35,781 nt of DNA, from the IMG/VR virus record IMGVR_UViG_3300007735_000670, positions 1 to 35,781 of that record; one strand, given 5' to 3'. Shown in pieces: positions 8,197-15,013 of this stretch. A model generated the notes under the pieces. That model had not been told where the DNA came from, searched no databases, and saw only the letters and a list, made by a program, of their open reading frames with translations. Numbering within the stretch: position 1 is the first letter of the stretch; the number at the start of each line of letters is the position of its first letter. Origin of the DNA: a virus. Both the position numbers and the translations under genes were made by a program.

Positions 8197-8642
8197 TGAC
8201 CTTTACCTACTCGGGTGACCCAAGCACATCTACTCGTAATTATGTGCGCTTTCTTATTCACGATACTGATTCAACCGATGCGCTATTTAGCGATGAGGAA
8301 TTGAATTATGTAATCAGCGAATGGAGCGGGGATGCCTATAACGCGGCGCGTGAATGTGCCGAAATTCTAATTGCCCGTTTTAGTCGTTTAGCCGATAGTA
8401 GTTCTAAGAGTGTTGGCGACATTTCCGTATCCGAGTCTTATTCATCCAAGGTTACCCATTACAAAGAATTGGCTGAAAGTTTGATTCGTCGTCAGATGCG
8501 TAAGTCTCCTCCACGACCATTCGCAAACGCTCAGGCTCTTAAATCCACAAATGACAGAATTGTTGATGACTTCAATACTGACTTTTATGCGGGTATTCAC
8601 GACAACCCAAATAATGTATCTGATAAACGCATAGAAGAGTAA
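8196..8642 (+). CDS. head-tail connector protein (adaptor-like)
   Basis: A 148-residue, mostly helical protein opening MTFTYSGDPSTSTRNYVRFLIHDTD and DALFSDEELNYVIS, followed by a helix containing AARECAEILIARFSRLADSSSKSVGDISVS. This is the usual pattern of head-tail adaptor proteins of siphoviruses (HK97 gp6 / SPP1 gp15 type): a residue-counting N-terminus, then long helices and the 'vgdis' turn. It is expected to bind below the portal ring. Its position first in a connector-stopper-gp10-terminator run fits. Confidence 0.75.
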   Translation: MTFTYSGDPSTSTRNYVRFLIHDTDSTDALFSDEELNYVISEWSGDAYNAARECAEILIARFSRLADSSSKSVGDISVSESYSSKVTHYKELAESLIRRQMRKSPPRPFANAQALKSTNDRIVDDFNTDFYAGIHDNPNNVSDKRIEE

Positions 8643-8650
8643 GGTAGCCA

Positions 8651-8980
8651 ATGGACGCTATCTATACCAAGGTCGCGGAGTTCATGACTGACTCCGTGGT
8701 ATTTACCGCCAAGGCTTCAGTTGATAAATACAACAAACCTACTTTTGCTAATACCAGTACAACCGTTACTGGTCGTCTTATTTATGACACAGTTAAATCC
8801 AAAGATGTTCAAGGCGTTGAAGTTGTTGATATTGGACGATTCATCACCTATGGTCCCGCAACCTCTATCACGGTGGGTCATAGGATGGTCGTCGGGGCGG
8901 ACACCTTTACCATCAATGGCGTAGATAACATCGCAGACGAAAACGGAGCGCATCACACCGTCATCAGATTTGGGCGTTAA
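8651..8980 (+). CDS. head-tail stopper / head closure protein
   Basis: A 109-residue beta-rich protein (VTGRLIYDTVKSKDVQG, VVDIGRFITYGPATSITVGHRMVVG, FTINGVDNIADENGAHHTVIRF). Size and position between the adaptor and the gp10-like protein match head-closure proteins of the SPP1 gp16 type, which seal the connector after DNA packaging. The family call is made by position and fold pattern. Confidence 0.65.
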   Translation: MDAIYTKVAEFMTDSVVFTAKASVDKYNKPTFANTSTTVTGRLIYDTVKSKDVQGVEVVDIGRFITYGPATSITVGHRMVVGADTFTINGVDNIADENGAHHTVIRFGR

Positions 8981-8982
8981 TC

Positions 8983-9393
8983 ATGGCGAAGTCGTCTTTC
9001 AAACTCGACTTATTTGGCGATGAAGAGTTAGTTAAGGCTCTCAAGGCTGGCAAAGAAAATACCCCTCAAGCGATAGCCCAAGCAATATGGGAAGAAGCCA
9101 ATGTCATCTTTGCTAAGTCACAAATTTTAGTTCCAGTAGATACGGGTGTTCTTCGTGGCTCAGGTGGAGTATCTGCCCCACAAATGGGAAACCAAGGCTA
9201 TTTTGTAGATATTTTCTACGGTGGTCCCGCCGCACCTTACGCTTTATATGTTCATGAAATTATCGGCAACTACCACAATCCACCAACACAGGCTAAATAC
9301 CTTGAGCAACCAGTCATGGAAGCAATGTCTACTATCCAAGAAAACATAAAGGGTAGAATAATCGACATCATAGAGAAAGGTCACAGGGGCTAA
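8983..9393 (+). CDS. HK97 gp10-like neck protein
   Basis: A 136-residue protein with the hallmark of HK97-gp10-type proteins: a helical N-terminus, then ILVPVDTGVLRGSGGVSAP, a beta segment (YFVDIFYGGPAAPYALYVHE) and a final helix with PVMEAM. In the family this protein acts at the head-tail neck. It begins two bases after the preceding stop, and its own stop shares a base with the next ATG, so the four neck genes form a tight unit. Confidence 0.8.
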   Translation: MAKSSFKLDLFGDEELVKALKAGKENTPQAIAQAIWEEANVIFAKSQILVPVDTGVLRGSGGVSAPQMGNQGYFVDIFYGGPAAPYALYVHEIIGNYHNPPTQAKYLEQPVMEAMSTIQENIKGRIIDIIEKGHRG

Positions 9394-9818
9394 TGGCAAC
9401 GATTCTTGAATCAGTAGGCGACTACCTACAAAACACAGCGAGCGCTTTTGGCGCCCATGCTAGTCAAGGCACCCTCGGCACATCTATTTTTCTTGGCACA
9501 CTTCCTGAGACCCCTGATGCTTGCGTAGCAATTTATGAGAACGCTGGAAGTTCCCCAACATTTACTATGGGTTCAGGCGGTATCAGGATTGACTATCCAA
9601 TGCTTCAAATTATTACTCGCGCAGGTCGTGAAGATTATCCAACGGCTAGAGACAAGGCAGAAAATATCCGCGTTTTGCTCGCGTCGGTGCTTGAACAAAC
9701 TGTCTCAGGGGTGCATATTATGAGGATTGAACCAATGGGTTCAGTAAACTTGTTAGGAGTAGACCCGAAGTACCGTCCACTAATCTCGGTGAATTTCCGA
9801 TGCCTAGTGCGAATGTAA
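9393..9818 (+). CDS. tail terminator protein (minor-capsid family)
   Basis: A 141-residue protein with an N-terminal helix (ILESVGDYLQNTASA), the pattern FLGTLPETPDACVAIYENAGSSPTFTMG and IDYPMLQIITRAGREDYPTARDKAENIRVLL, ending in beta strands (YRPLISVNFRCLVRM). This matches the tail-terminator / phage minor-capsid family, which caps the tail tube and binds the neck. It follows the gp10-like gene, as in many siphoviruses. Confidence 0.8.
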   Translation: MATILESVGDYLQNTASAFGAHASQGTLGTSIFLGTLPETPDACVAIYENAGSSPTFTMGSGGIRIDYPMLQIITRAGREDYPTARDKAENIRVLLASVLEQTVSGVHIMRIEPMGSVNLLGVDPKYRPLISVNFRCLVRM

Positions 9819-9988
9819 ACGAGGAGCCACAGGCTCCACAAGAGAGAGTGGTAGACCCGTATGGCAGAAACGCAACAACCGATGAGTTCCAGCGATGCTG
9901 GAAATGCGACAGGCTCCTCTTCGAAAGCGCAACGCGCCCGTGGAGTATCCGATGCCCAAGATGTAAGTCCAAAAATAAATCAGGATGA
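9800..9988 (+). CDS. Com-like zinc-ribbon protein, overlapping gene
   Basis: A 62-residue protein with two CxxC pairs: C33-x2-C36 within CWKCDRLLF and C52-x2-C55 within IRCPRCKS. The pattern RCxKCxRLLF ... IxCPRCK is that of Com, the phage Mu zinc-finger protein that activates translation of the mom DNA-modification gene. It overlaps the tail-terminator gene by 19 bases and the next gene by 128 bases in another frame. The start has no strong ribosome binding site, so coupling to the terminator gene is likely. A metal-binding RNA- or DNA-contacting role is inferred from the family. Whether it controls translation here is unknown. Confidence 0.65.
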   Translation: MPSANVNEEPQAPQERVVDPYGRNATTDEFQRCWKCDRLLFESATRPWSIRCPRCKSKNKSG

Positions 9989-10247
9989 CTTCTTCAAAGA
10001 TTTAGATTCCTTAGTTGGCTTTGGGCGTGAACAGGCTGGATGCTCAATCGGTAGGTTAGTTTCAAAATTAGATGAACCTATGCGTTCTAAACTTATTGAA
10101 ATCATGAAGAATGAAAAAGTAAACTCTGCTCGTCTTGCTGAGGTTATGTTAGCCTATGGGCTTCAAGTATCTTCCAGCGATGTCTTGCGTAGACACCGAC
10201 GAAGGCTTATAGGAAAAGACGGGTGTAAGTGTCCGAATGAGTCTTGA
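9861..10247 (+). CDS. helix-turn-helix-like protein with disordered N-terminus
   Basis: A 128-residue protein. Residues 1-45 are Ser/Ala/Gln-rich and probably disordered. Residues about 48-118 are helical, with a CSIGRLVSKLDEPMRSKLIEI segment and SARLAEVMLAYGLQVSSSDVLRRHRRR, which looks like a homeodomain-type DNA-binding helix-turn-helix. It ends in a Cys-containing tail. Its N-terminal coding region is shared with the Com-like frame. No in-frame start exists between the ATG at 9882 and the middle of the domain, so 9861 or 9882 are the only sensible starts. The target is unknown. Confidence 0.65.
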   Translation: MAETQQPMSSSDAGNATGSSSKAQRARGVSDAQDVSPKINQDDFFKDLDSLVGFGREQAGCSIGRLVSKLDEPMRSKLIEIMKNEKVNSARLAEVMLAYGLQVSSSDVLRRHRRRLIGKDGCKCPNES

Positions 10248-11430
10248 TGACGCTTTAGATAATCTGCTCAGAACTAGCGAGATGAATTCAGTTCAAAAGA
10301 CTGAACCTCGTCAGAGACAAGCAGAATGGTTGCCTGGGGTTACTTGGCAAGGTGAAGAAGGAACCGTAACAACTCAACCAATGGAGGGCGATAACGCGCC
10401 CGATTGGTCGGGAGTTCTTCGAATGTGGGGCTTAGACCCCGAACATTTTCAAGTAGTAGAACCAGTTCTTTTCAATGTGTGGGGCGATACTTTAGGAATT
10501 CTTAATCGCCAATGGAAGGGCAAAGTAGTACGCAAGGGCAAGCAAGAAGTTGCCGACATTGAATCTCTCATTCAAGAAATTAAGAAACATAAACCCCGTG
10601 AGCGCAAGCCTATTGTTGGCGGTGCAAGTCTTGTCGTCTGTGCCTCTGATTGGCAAACAGGTAAACGAGATGGTGATGGGCTTAAAGGTTTAGTAGGTCG
10701 ATGGCTTCAGGCTATTGATGATGTTGAATTTAGAATCAAAGAGTTAAAAAAGATTGGTCGTCCGATTGACTCAATCACCGTTCTTTGTCTTGGTGATTTA
10801 GTTGAAGGATGCGACGGTCACTACGACATTCAGACTTTTACAGTTGAAGTTGATAGAAGAGACCAAGTAAAGATTGCCCGTCGTCTTTTAAGAGATGCCC
10901 TTATCCGTTGGTCAAAGGTTGTCCCTGATATAACAGTTGCGGCGATTGGCGGAAACCATGGCGAGAACCGCAAAAATGGTAAAGCCTATACAACTTTGAA
11001 CGATAACGACGATGTAGCCCTAGTTGAATCTGTGGCTGAAATCTTCCAAGCAAACCCTGAAGCCTATGGTCATATCCGTTTTGCTATTCCAAAAGATGAA
11101 TTAAGTTTGACAGTAGAAGTCCACGGGAAAATTATCGGGATTACCCATGGACATCTAGCCCGTAGTTCAGGAAGCCCTGAACAAAAACTTCGTCGATGGA
11201 TTGCTGACCAAACTCTCGGGCGTCAATCCATTGGCGATTGTGACATTTTGGTTTCGGGTCATTATCATTCGTTTCGTCTAGCAGATTGGGGAGGAGTCAA
11301 ATGGCTACAAGCACCAGCCCTCGACGGAGGAAGCGTGTGGTGGAGACAATCAACGGGGGAGATTGCGGATGTGGGAGTCCTGACCTTTGTTGTGAGCAGT
11401 CAGGGAGTGTCGGACATCCAACTATTATGA
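10237..11430 (+). CDS. calcineurin-like metallophosphoesterase
   Basis: A 397-residue protein. Residues about 130-390 are a metallophosphoesterase domain with the metal-ligand motifs in order: ASDWQTGK (D138), GDLVEG (186-191), GGNHGENR (238-245), THGH (303-306) and GHYHS (341-345). The N-terminal 120 residues are a separate, partly disordered region. Such enzymes are common in actinobacteriophages next to structural genes; their substrate (nucleic acid, nucleotide or protein phosphate) is not known. The start overlaps the preceding gene by 11 bases, and the stop overlaps the next ATG (ATGA). Confidence 0.85.
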   Translation: MSLDDALDNLLRTSEMNSVQKTEPRQRQAEWLPGVTWQGEEGTVTTQPMEGDNAPDWSGVLRMWGLDPEHFQVVEPVLFNVWGDTLGILNRQWKGKVVRKGKQEVADIESLIQEIKKHKPRERKPIVGGASLVVCASDWQTGKRDGDGLKGLVGRWLQAIDDVEFRIKELKKIGRPIDSITVLCLGDLVEGCDGHYDIQTFTVEVDRRDQVKIARRLLRDALIRWSKVVPDITVAAIGGNHGENRKNGKAYTTLNDNDDVALVESVAEIFQANPEAYGHIRFAIPKDELSLTVEVHGKIIGITHGHLARSSGSPEQKLRRWIADQTLGRQSIGDCDILVSGHYHSFRLADWGGVKWLQAPALDGGSVWWRQSTGEIADVGVLTFVVSSQGVSDIQLL

Positions 11431-11711
11431 ACGACCCAAGGGACATAGCCTTATACGCCGCTGAATTGGTCTCAGGAGACCGTCAGGACGCGTATGGACA
11501 TCCTTTGGATAACTTAACTAGGGCATCAAAGATATGGTCTGTAATCCTCGGCTGTGAGGTTTCTGCCGAGCAAGTAGCCCTCTGCATGGTCGGAATGAAG
11601 ATAGCCCGTGAGGTCAATCAATCCAAGCCTGACACGGTGGTAGACGGGATTGGCTACTTCCTGACCCTAGGAATGATTCAAGAAGAGCGCCTCAGAAGAG
11701 AGAATAACTAA
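11427..11711 (+). CDS. DUF6378-like phage protein
   Basis: A 94-residue helical protein with the pattern SGDRQDAYGHPLDNLTRASKIWSVIL, then VSAEQVALCMVGMKIAREVNQ and PDTVVDGIGYFLTLG. This matches the DUF6378-type proteins common in phages, whose helical layout resembles the MazG/NTP-pyrophosphohydrolase superfamily; enzymatic activity is not established. I chose the ATG at 11427 because it forms an ATGA overlap with the stop of the phosphoesterase. Longer in-frame starts upstream would overlap it by over 100 bases with poor sequence. Confidence 0.75.
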   Translation: MNDPRDIALYAAELVSGDRQDAYGHPLDNLTRASKIWSVILGCEVSAEQVALCMVGMKIAREVNQSKPDTVVDGIGYFLTLGMIQEERLRRENN

Positions 11712-11729
11712 CCCTAGTTGTGATATACT
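11710..11729 (+). promoter_or_regulatory. phage promoter core, copy A
   Basis: The core reads AACCCTAGTTGTGATATACT: an extended -10 element (TG-A-TATACT) with the upstream block AACCC-N2-GTT. The same 20-bp layout occurs at 35563-35582 and 34858-34877 on the minus strand, each time followed by a TTGT block and a GAGAGG-type ribosome binding site. No good -35 hexamer is visible 17 bases upstream, as expected for extended -10 promoters. It drives the Zn-finger/OB-like gene. Confidence 0.7.
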
Positions 11730-11732
11730 TGC

Positions 11733-11754
11733 CTTGTCCCGAGAGGAGGGCAAG
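11733..11754 (+). promoter_or_regulatory. hairpin with Shine-Dalgarno sequence in the loop, copy A
   Basis: CTTGTCC (11733-11739) can pair with GGGCAAG (11748-11754), including one G-U pair, leaving the loop CGAGAGGA that contains the ribosome binding site. The ATG follows at once. The same arrangement is seen downstream of the two minus-strand promoters. It supports the start at 11755 rather than the upstream TTG. Confidence 0.5.
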
Positions 11755-12891
11755 ATGAGAGAGTTCAGAATCTCTGAAATAGGAGTTGAGAAAACTCTTG
11801 CCAAGGCACAGAAACTTGCTCAACGCGCTCAGAAAAAAGGTTTGAGCGGTGGGTACCAAGTTCGCATCGAAAAGCGTTTTGAAGAAATAGAAGGCATCAG
11901 CCACGAATATCAAGTCTTAGTTATTGAAGGCGAGCCAGTTAAGTTCAATGGCTGGCAGTTCATTGGCGTTGCTGAGTTTGTTGAAGGCAAGGCAATCACA
12001 AAGACAATCGCAGGTGGTCGTGAAGTTAAGCCATCTGAGGTCAAGGTTGGATATTGCGAGCATTGCCAAAAGGTTCGCGCTCGCTCAACAGTTATCTTTG
12101 TACAGAATGAAGAAGGCAAGGTTTGTCAGGTCGGTTCAAGTTGCGTCAAGGATTACATCGGATGGCAGTTCAGCGCTTCTTACTTACCAACAGAAGAAAC
12201 TTTTGAAGAAGAATTTGGTGGCTATTCAGGCAATGGCTGGACAGGTCACTCAACAGTTGGAGTCTTGGCTCACGCAATCACTCAAGTTGAAAAGGGTGGT
12301 TACCTTCCTTCAGGTACAGGAATCTCTACCAAGTCTCTTGTTTGGGAATACTTAAGCGGTGGCTATCACGCTAAAAACAACTGGAAAGAATATGTAGGAG
12401 AAAACCCAACTGAGGTTGAATATCAAAAGGCTAGAGAGTTAATTGAGTACGGCAAGAACTTTGAAGGCGAATCTAGTTATGCCGAGAATGTGAGAGTCGT
12501 TTGCGGTTTGGAATATCAGACTCACAGCACAGTCGGAATTTTGGTCTCAATAATCAGAGCAAAGCAAAAGAGCCAAGAGCAGGAAGTTGCTCGCCAAGAG
12601 GCTAAGGTTTACAAGGCTGAGCAGTTTGCTCCAACAGGCGAGCGCATTGAGTTAGAAGTTACAGTCCTTAGCGAAAACACCTTCGAGACTCAGTTTGGCT
12701 GGACAACTCTTTATACATTTGCAAGTGGTGAGTACCAGTTCAAGTGGTTTGCTTCAAGCGGTACAAACTTAGAAGTTGGCGATAAGGCAGTCATCAAGGG
12801 AACAATCAAGGGTTCTGACGAGTACAAAGGAAGTTTTTCAACATTGCTTACTCGTTGCAAAGTGCTTCAGATTGCCGAAAAAATAGCCTGA
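11755..12891 (+). CDS. zinc-finger and OB-like single-strand nucleic-acid-binding protein, putative
   Basis: A 378-residue protein. Residues about 100-145 hold a four-Cys element (GYCEHCQKVRARST, then CQVGSSCVKDYIG) known from phage hypothetical proteins. The C-terminal ~85 residues (IELEVTVLSENTFETQFGWTT, then LEVGDKAVIKGTIKGSDEYKG and LTRCKVL) resemble an OB fold. A role in nucleic-acid binding is inferred. It has its own promoter and strong GAGAGGAGG site and is isolated between the phosphoesterase group and the tail genes, like a moron inserted in the late region. The start at 11755 is fixed by the ribosome binding site. Confidence 0.65.
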   Translation: MREFRISEIGVEKTLAKAQKLAQRAQKKGLSGGYQVRIEKRFEEIEGISHEYQVLVIEGEPVKFNGWQFIGVAEFVEGKAITKTIAGGREVKPSEVKVGYCEHCQKVRARSTVIFVQNEEGKVCQVGSSCVKDYIGWQFSASYLPTEETFEEEFGGYSGNGWTGHSTVGVLAHAITQVEKGGYLPSGTGISTKSLVWEYLSGGYHAKNNWKEYVGENPTEVEYQKARELIEYGKNFEGESSYAENVRVVCGLEYQTHSTVGILVSIIRAKQKSQEQEVARQEAKVYKAEQFAPTGERIELEVTVLSENTFETQFGWTTLYTFASGEYQFKWFASSGTNLEVGDKAVIKGTIKGSDEYKGSFSTLLTRCKVLQIAEKIA

Positions 12892-12999
12892 TACACTAGA
12901 CCTACTGTGCGCTAGTCGCCCGAGTTTTTCGTCTCTTCCGTGTCCGAGTGACCTGACGGTTACTTGGGTTACCCATGTGCTGTCACGGAGGAGGTTTAG
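12892..12999 (+). other. 108-bp non-coding gap with weak terminator-like signal
   Basis: After the preceding stop, an inverted repeat (ACTAG 12895-12899, CTAGT 12912-12916) is followed by TTTTT at 12925-12929, a weak terminator candidate. Further on, GTGAC and GTCAC form a possible outer stem around an inner ACTTGGG/CCCATGT pairing, just before the GGAGGAGG ribosome binding site of the next gene. I see no gene here. It may insulate the upstream moron-like gene from the tail operon. Confidence 0.35.
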
Positions 13000-13251
13000 A
13001 TGACTCGCTATCGAGTCCTATCGGGTATTGATTACCCACCAAACAAACGCGCTGAGGCTGGAAAAATCGTAGACGATTTACCTGCGACCTCAATCAAATG
13101 GCTTTTGGAATCAGGCATCATCGAAGATGCTGACAAACCAGCCAAGGTAGATGAAGAGCCTAAAATTGAGGCTCCTAAAGTAGAAGAACCAATCCAAGAA
13201 GAAACTCCAGCAGAAGCCTCACCCGCTGAAGCAGAAGAGGGTGATGAGTAA
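13000..13251 (+). CDS. small acidic protein before the tail tube genes
   Basis: An 83-residue protein with an ordered N-terminal ~40 residues (TRYRVLSGIDYPPNKRAEAGKIVDDLPATSIKWLLESG) and an acidic, Pro/Glu/Ala-rich disordered tail. The N-terminal pattern is widespread in actinobacteriophages for small proteins near the capsid or tail genes. It resembles the 352-558 product in layout. A very strong GGAGGAGG site precedes the ATG. The stop shares one base with the tail-tube ATG (TAATG). Confidence 0.65.
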   Translation: MTRYRVLSGIDYPPNKRAEAGKIVDDLPATSIKWLLESGIIEDADKPAKVDEEPKIEAPKVEEPIQEETPAEASPAEAEEGDE

Positions 13252-13982
13252 TGCCTACATTTCGCCATGGTAAAAATATCAATGTCTTTATCGACCAGTA
13301 CGATTTCTCAACTTACTTCAATGATGTAAGTGCCTCTACTGCCGTTGATACCGCTGAGACCAGCGCTTTCGGAACAAGTGCCAAGACTTATGTAGTCGGT
13401 CACCGCGATGGAACAGTATCGCTTGGAGGTATGTTTGAATCAACAGCCTCAACAGGTACCGACCAATACTTCGCAAGCGTTCTTGGTTCAGCCACAAGGC
13501 AAAAAGTAATTGTTGCCGTTGAAGGTCATTCAAACGGAACTGGAGCAATCATGCTCCAAGCAGACGACACATCCTACGAGGTATCAAGTGCCATCGCGGA
13601 TATTGTCCAAGCAAGCGCAGAATTCCAATCAACAGATGCAGTTGAACACGGGAAGATTCTTTCTTCAGGTTCGACTGTAACTGCGACTGGAAATGGAACA
13701 AGCGTAGACAACGGAGCCTCAACCGCTAATGGTGGAGCAGGATTCTTGTCAGTTCCAACAAATACACGCAATGGAAACATCACAGTAAAAATCCAACACT
13801 CAGCAGATAACTCAACTTTTGCTGACTTGGTTACCTTTACCGTGGTGAGCAGTACAACCAAAACTTCGGAAAGAATCGTAGTTGCGGCTGGCACAACAGT
13901 TAATAGATACCTGCGAGTCAATTACACAGTTGCAGGTTCAACAGGCTCGGCTACCCCTGTGGTGGCTTTTACTAGGAGGTAA
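13251..13982 (+). CDS. tail tube protein 1 with C-terminal beta domain
   Basis: A 243-residue protein. Residues 1-~140 share a full-length pattern with the next gene: MPTFRHGK at the start, VDTAETSAFGTSAKTYVVGHRDGTVSLGG, and an end with DIVQASAEFQSTDAVEHGK. Residues about 160-243 are an added beta domain (NITVKIQHSADNSTFADL, RIVVAAGTTVNRYLRVNYTVAG) like the Ig-like decorations of major tail proteins. It is inferred to build the tail tube with its C-terminal domain exposed outside. The position just before the chaperone and tape measure agrees. Confidence 0.75.
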   Translation: MPTFRHGKNINVFIDQYDFSTYFNDVSASTAVDTAETSAFGTSAKTYVVGHRDGTVSLGGMFESTASTGTDQYFASVLGSATRQKVIVAVEGHSNGTGAIMLQADDTSYEVSSAIADIVQASAEFQSTDAVEHGKILSSGSTVTATGNGTSVDNGASTANGGAGFLSVPTNTRNGNITVKIQHSADNSTFADLVTFTVVSSTTKTSERIVVAAGTTVNRYLRVNYTVAGSTGSATPVVAFTRR

Positions 13983-13990
13983 AACAAACA

Positions 13991-14407
13991 ATGCCTACAT
14001 TTCGTCATGGTAAATCCACCGTATTCAAAGTAGATAATTCAGGTGGCACACTTACCGATATTAGTAACACCCTTACAGATGTGTCATTCCCACAATCAGT
14101 AGACACCGCTGAAACTTCAACTTTTGGAAGTTCTGCAAAGTCTTATGTAGTTGGTTTGACAGATTCAACAATCAGTATTTCAGGAAACTTCGACGCAACA
14201 GTCGATGCTCACTTGGCAGGAATTCTTGGTCAAGCGGCTTCTGTTTCTTTCGAATACGGTCCTGAAGGTTCAACAAGCACCTATGTCAAGTATTCAGGAG
14301 AGTGCTACCTAACTTCTTACGAGAAGAGTGGTGCTATCGGAGATGTAGTGACATACTCTGCTGAATTCCAAGTAACAGGTTCCGTTACACGCGGTACCTA
14401 CGCTTAA
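13991..14407 (+). CDS. tail tube protein 2 (major tail protein)
   Basis: A 138-residue paralogue of the preceding product without the extra C-terminal domain: MPTFRHGKSTVFKVD, VDTAETSTFGSSAKSYVVGLTDSTISISG, and VVTYSAEFQVTGSVTRG. The AGGAGG site lies at the end of the previous gene. Two adjacent tube genes suggest a main subunit plus a minor or decorated variant; which is the major one cannot be decided from sequence alone. Confidence 0.75.
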   Translation: MPTFRHGKSTVFKVDNSGGTLTDISNTLTDVSFPQSVDTAETSTFGSSAKSYVVGLTDSTISISGNFDATVDAHLAGILGQAASVSFEYGPEGSTSTYVKYSGECYLTSYEKSGAIGDVVTYSAEFQVTGSVTRGTYA

Positions 14408-14472
14408 TAGGAATTGATTCAAAAAAACTTAATAAATTATCGTGACCAACCTAGTGTCCCAAGGAGAATGAA

Positions 14473-14835
14473 ATGACAGATTTACGCGGAAAGATTTTTG
14501 CATCTGACGATATTACGAAGGAATTATTGGAAGTCCCTGAATGGGGAGTTTCAGTAGAAATTCGTTCTATGACAGCAGGGCAGAGAGCAACACTTACTGA
14601 AGGAGCAACCTCCGCAGATAAAGTGGATGTTTCCAATATGTACGCAAAGACTGTTATCGCAACCGTGTTTGACCCTGAAACGGGTCTACCAGTCTTTACA
14701 GAACAAGACCGTGAAGCCATCCTTTCAAAGAATGGTGCAGTCATTGAGCGTTTGGCAACAAAGGCTCTTGGCAGTTCAGGTCTAGGCGAAAAGGCGGTAG
14801 ACGAGTCACAGGCGCGATTTCCTAAAGAATCCTGA
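14473..14835 (+). CDS. tail assembly chaperone, upstream (G-like) frame
   Basis: A 120-residue protein between tail tube and tape measure, the canonical place for the tail assembly chaperone. Its pattern (DLRGKIFASDDITKELLEVPEWGVSVEIRSMTAGQRATL, then MYAKTVIATVFDPETGLPVFTEQDREAI) matches the G-like family that coats the tape measure during tail assembly. An AAGGAG site precedes the ATG. The gene has a second overlapping frame directly downstream that is reached by a frameshift. Confidence 0.85.
   Translation: MTDLRGKIFASDDITKELLEVPEWGVSVEIRSMTAGQRATLTEGATSADKVDVSNMYAKTVIATVFDPETGLPVFTEQDREAILSKNGAVIERLATKALGSSGLGEKAVDESQARFPKES
14801..14835 (+). other. programmed frameshift region (+1, or -2) of the tail chaperone
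   Basis: The downstream frame is closed by a TAG at 14798-14800, and the upstream frame ends at the TGA 14833-14835, so the shift must occur between. The frame relation is +1 (or -2), not the -1 of lambda G/GT. Two candidate sites are visible: CGA-TTT-C at 14815-14821, where TTT can slip to TTC, and TCC-TGA at 14830-14835, where a stop codon could stall the ribosome and TCC slip to CCT. Confidence 0.6.
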
Positions 14836-15013
14836 GAGACGGTTTCTTTTTGAATTAGCAGAAAAGTTAGGTCGGACGGTGGGTGAACTTCTTTACGGAA
14901 GTGAAACCCACCGCCCACTTAGCAGTATGGAATTAACTGAGTGGAACGCGTTTTATCTTCTCAAAGAAAAAGAACGCGAGAAAGCCGAGAGAAGAGCAAA
15001 GGCGAGGAGATAA
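14816..15013 (+). CDS. tail assembly chaperone, downstream (T-like) frame made by frameshift
   Basis: An open frame without its own good start that reads DFLKNPERRFLFELAEKLG, then RTVGELLYGSETHRPLSSMELTEW and a Lys/Arg/Glu-rich C-terminus. The pattern 'FELAEKLGRTVGELL ... SSMELTEW' is diagnostic for the T-like extension of siphovirus tail assembly chaperones. It ends in a TAA at 15011-15013, immediately before the tape measure ATG. It is expected to be joined to the 14473 product in a minority of translations. Confidence 0.8.
   Translation, partial: DFLKNPERRFLFELAEKLGRTVGELLYGSETHRPLSSMELTEWNAFYLLKEKEREKAERRAKARR

Noticed and set aside
11286-11426. Upstream extension of the DUF6378-like gene
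   Set aside because: The extra 47 residues are read out of frame with the phosphoesterase C-terminus and look random; the ATGA overlap at 11427 is the natural start.
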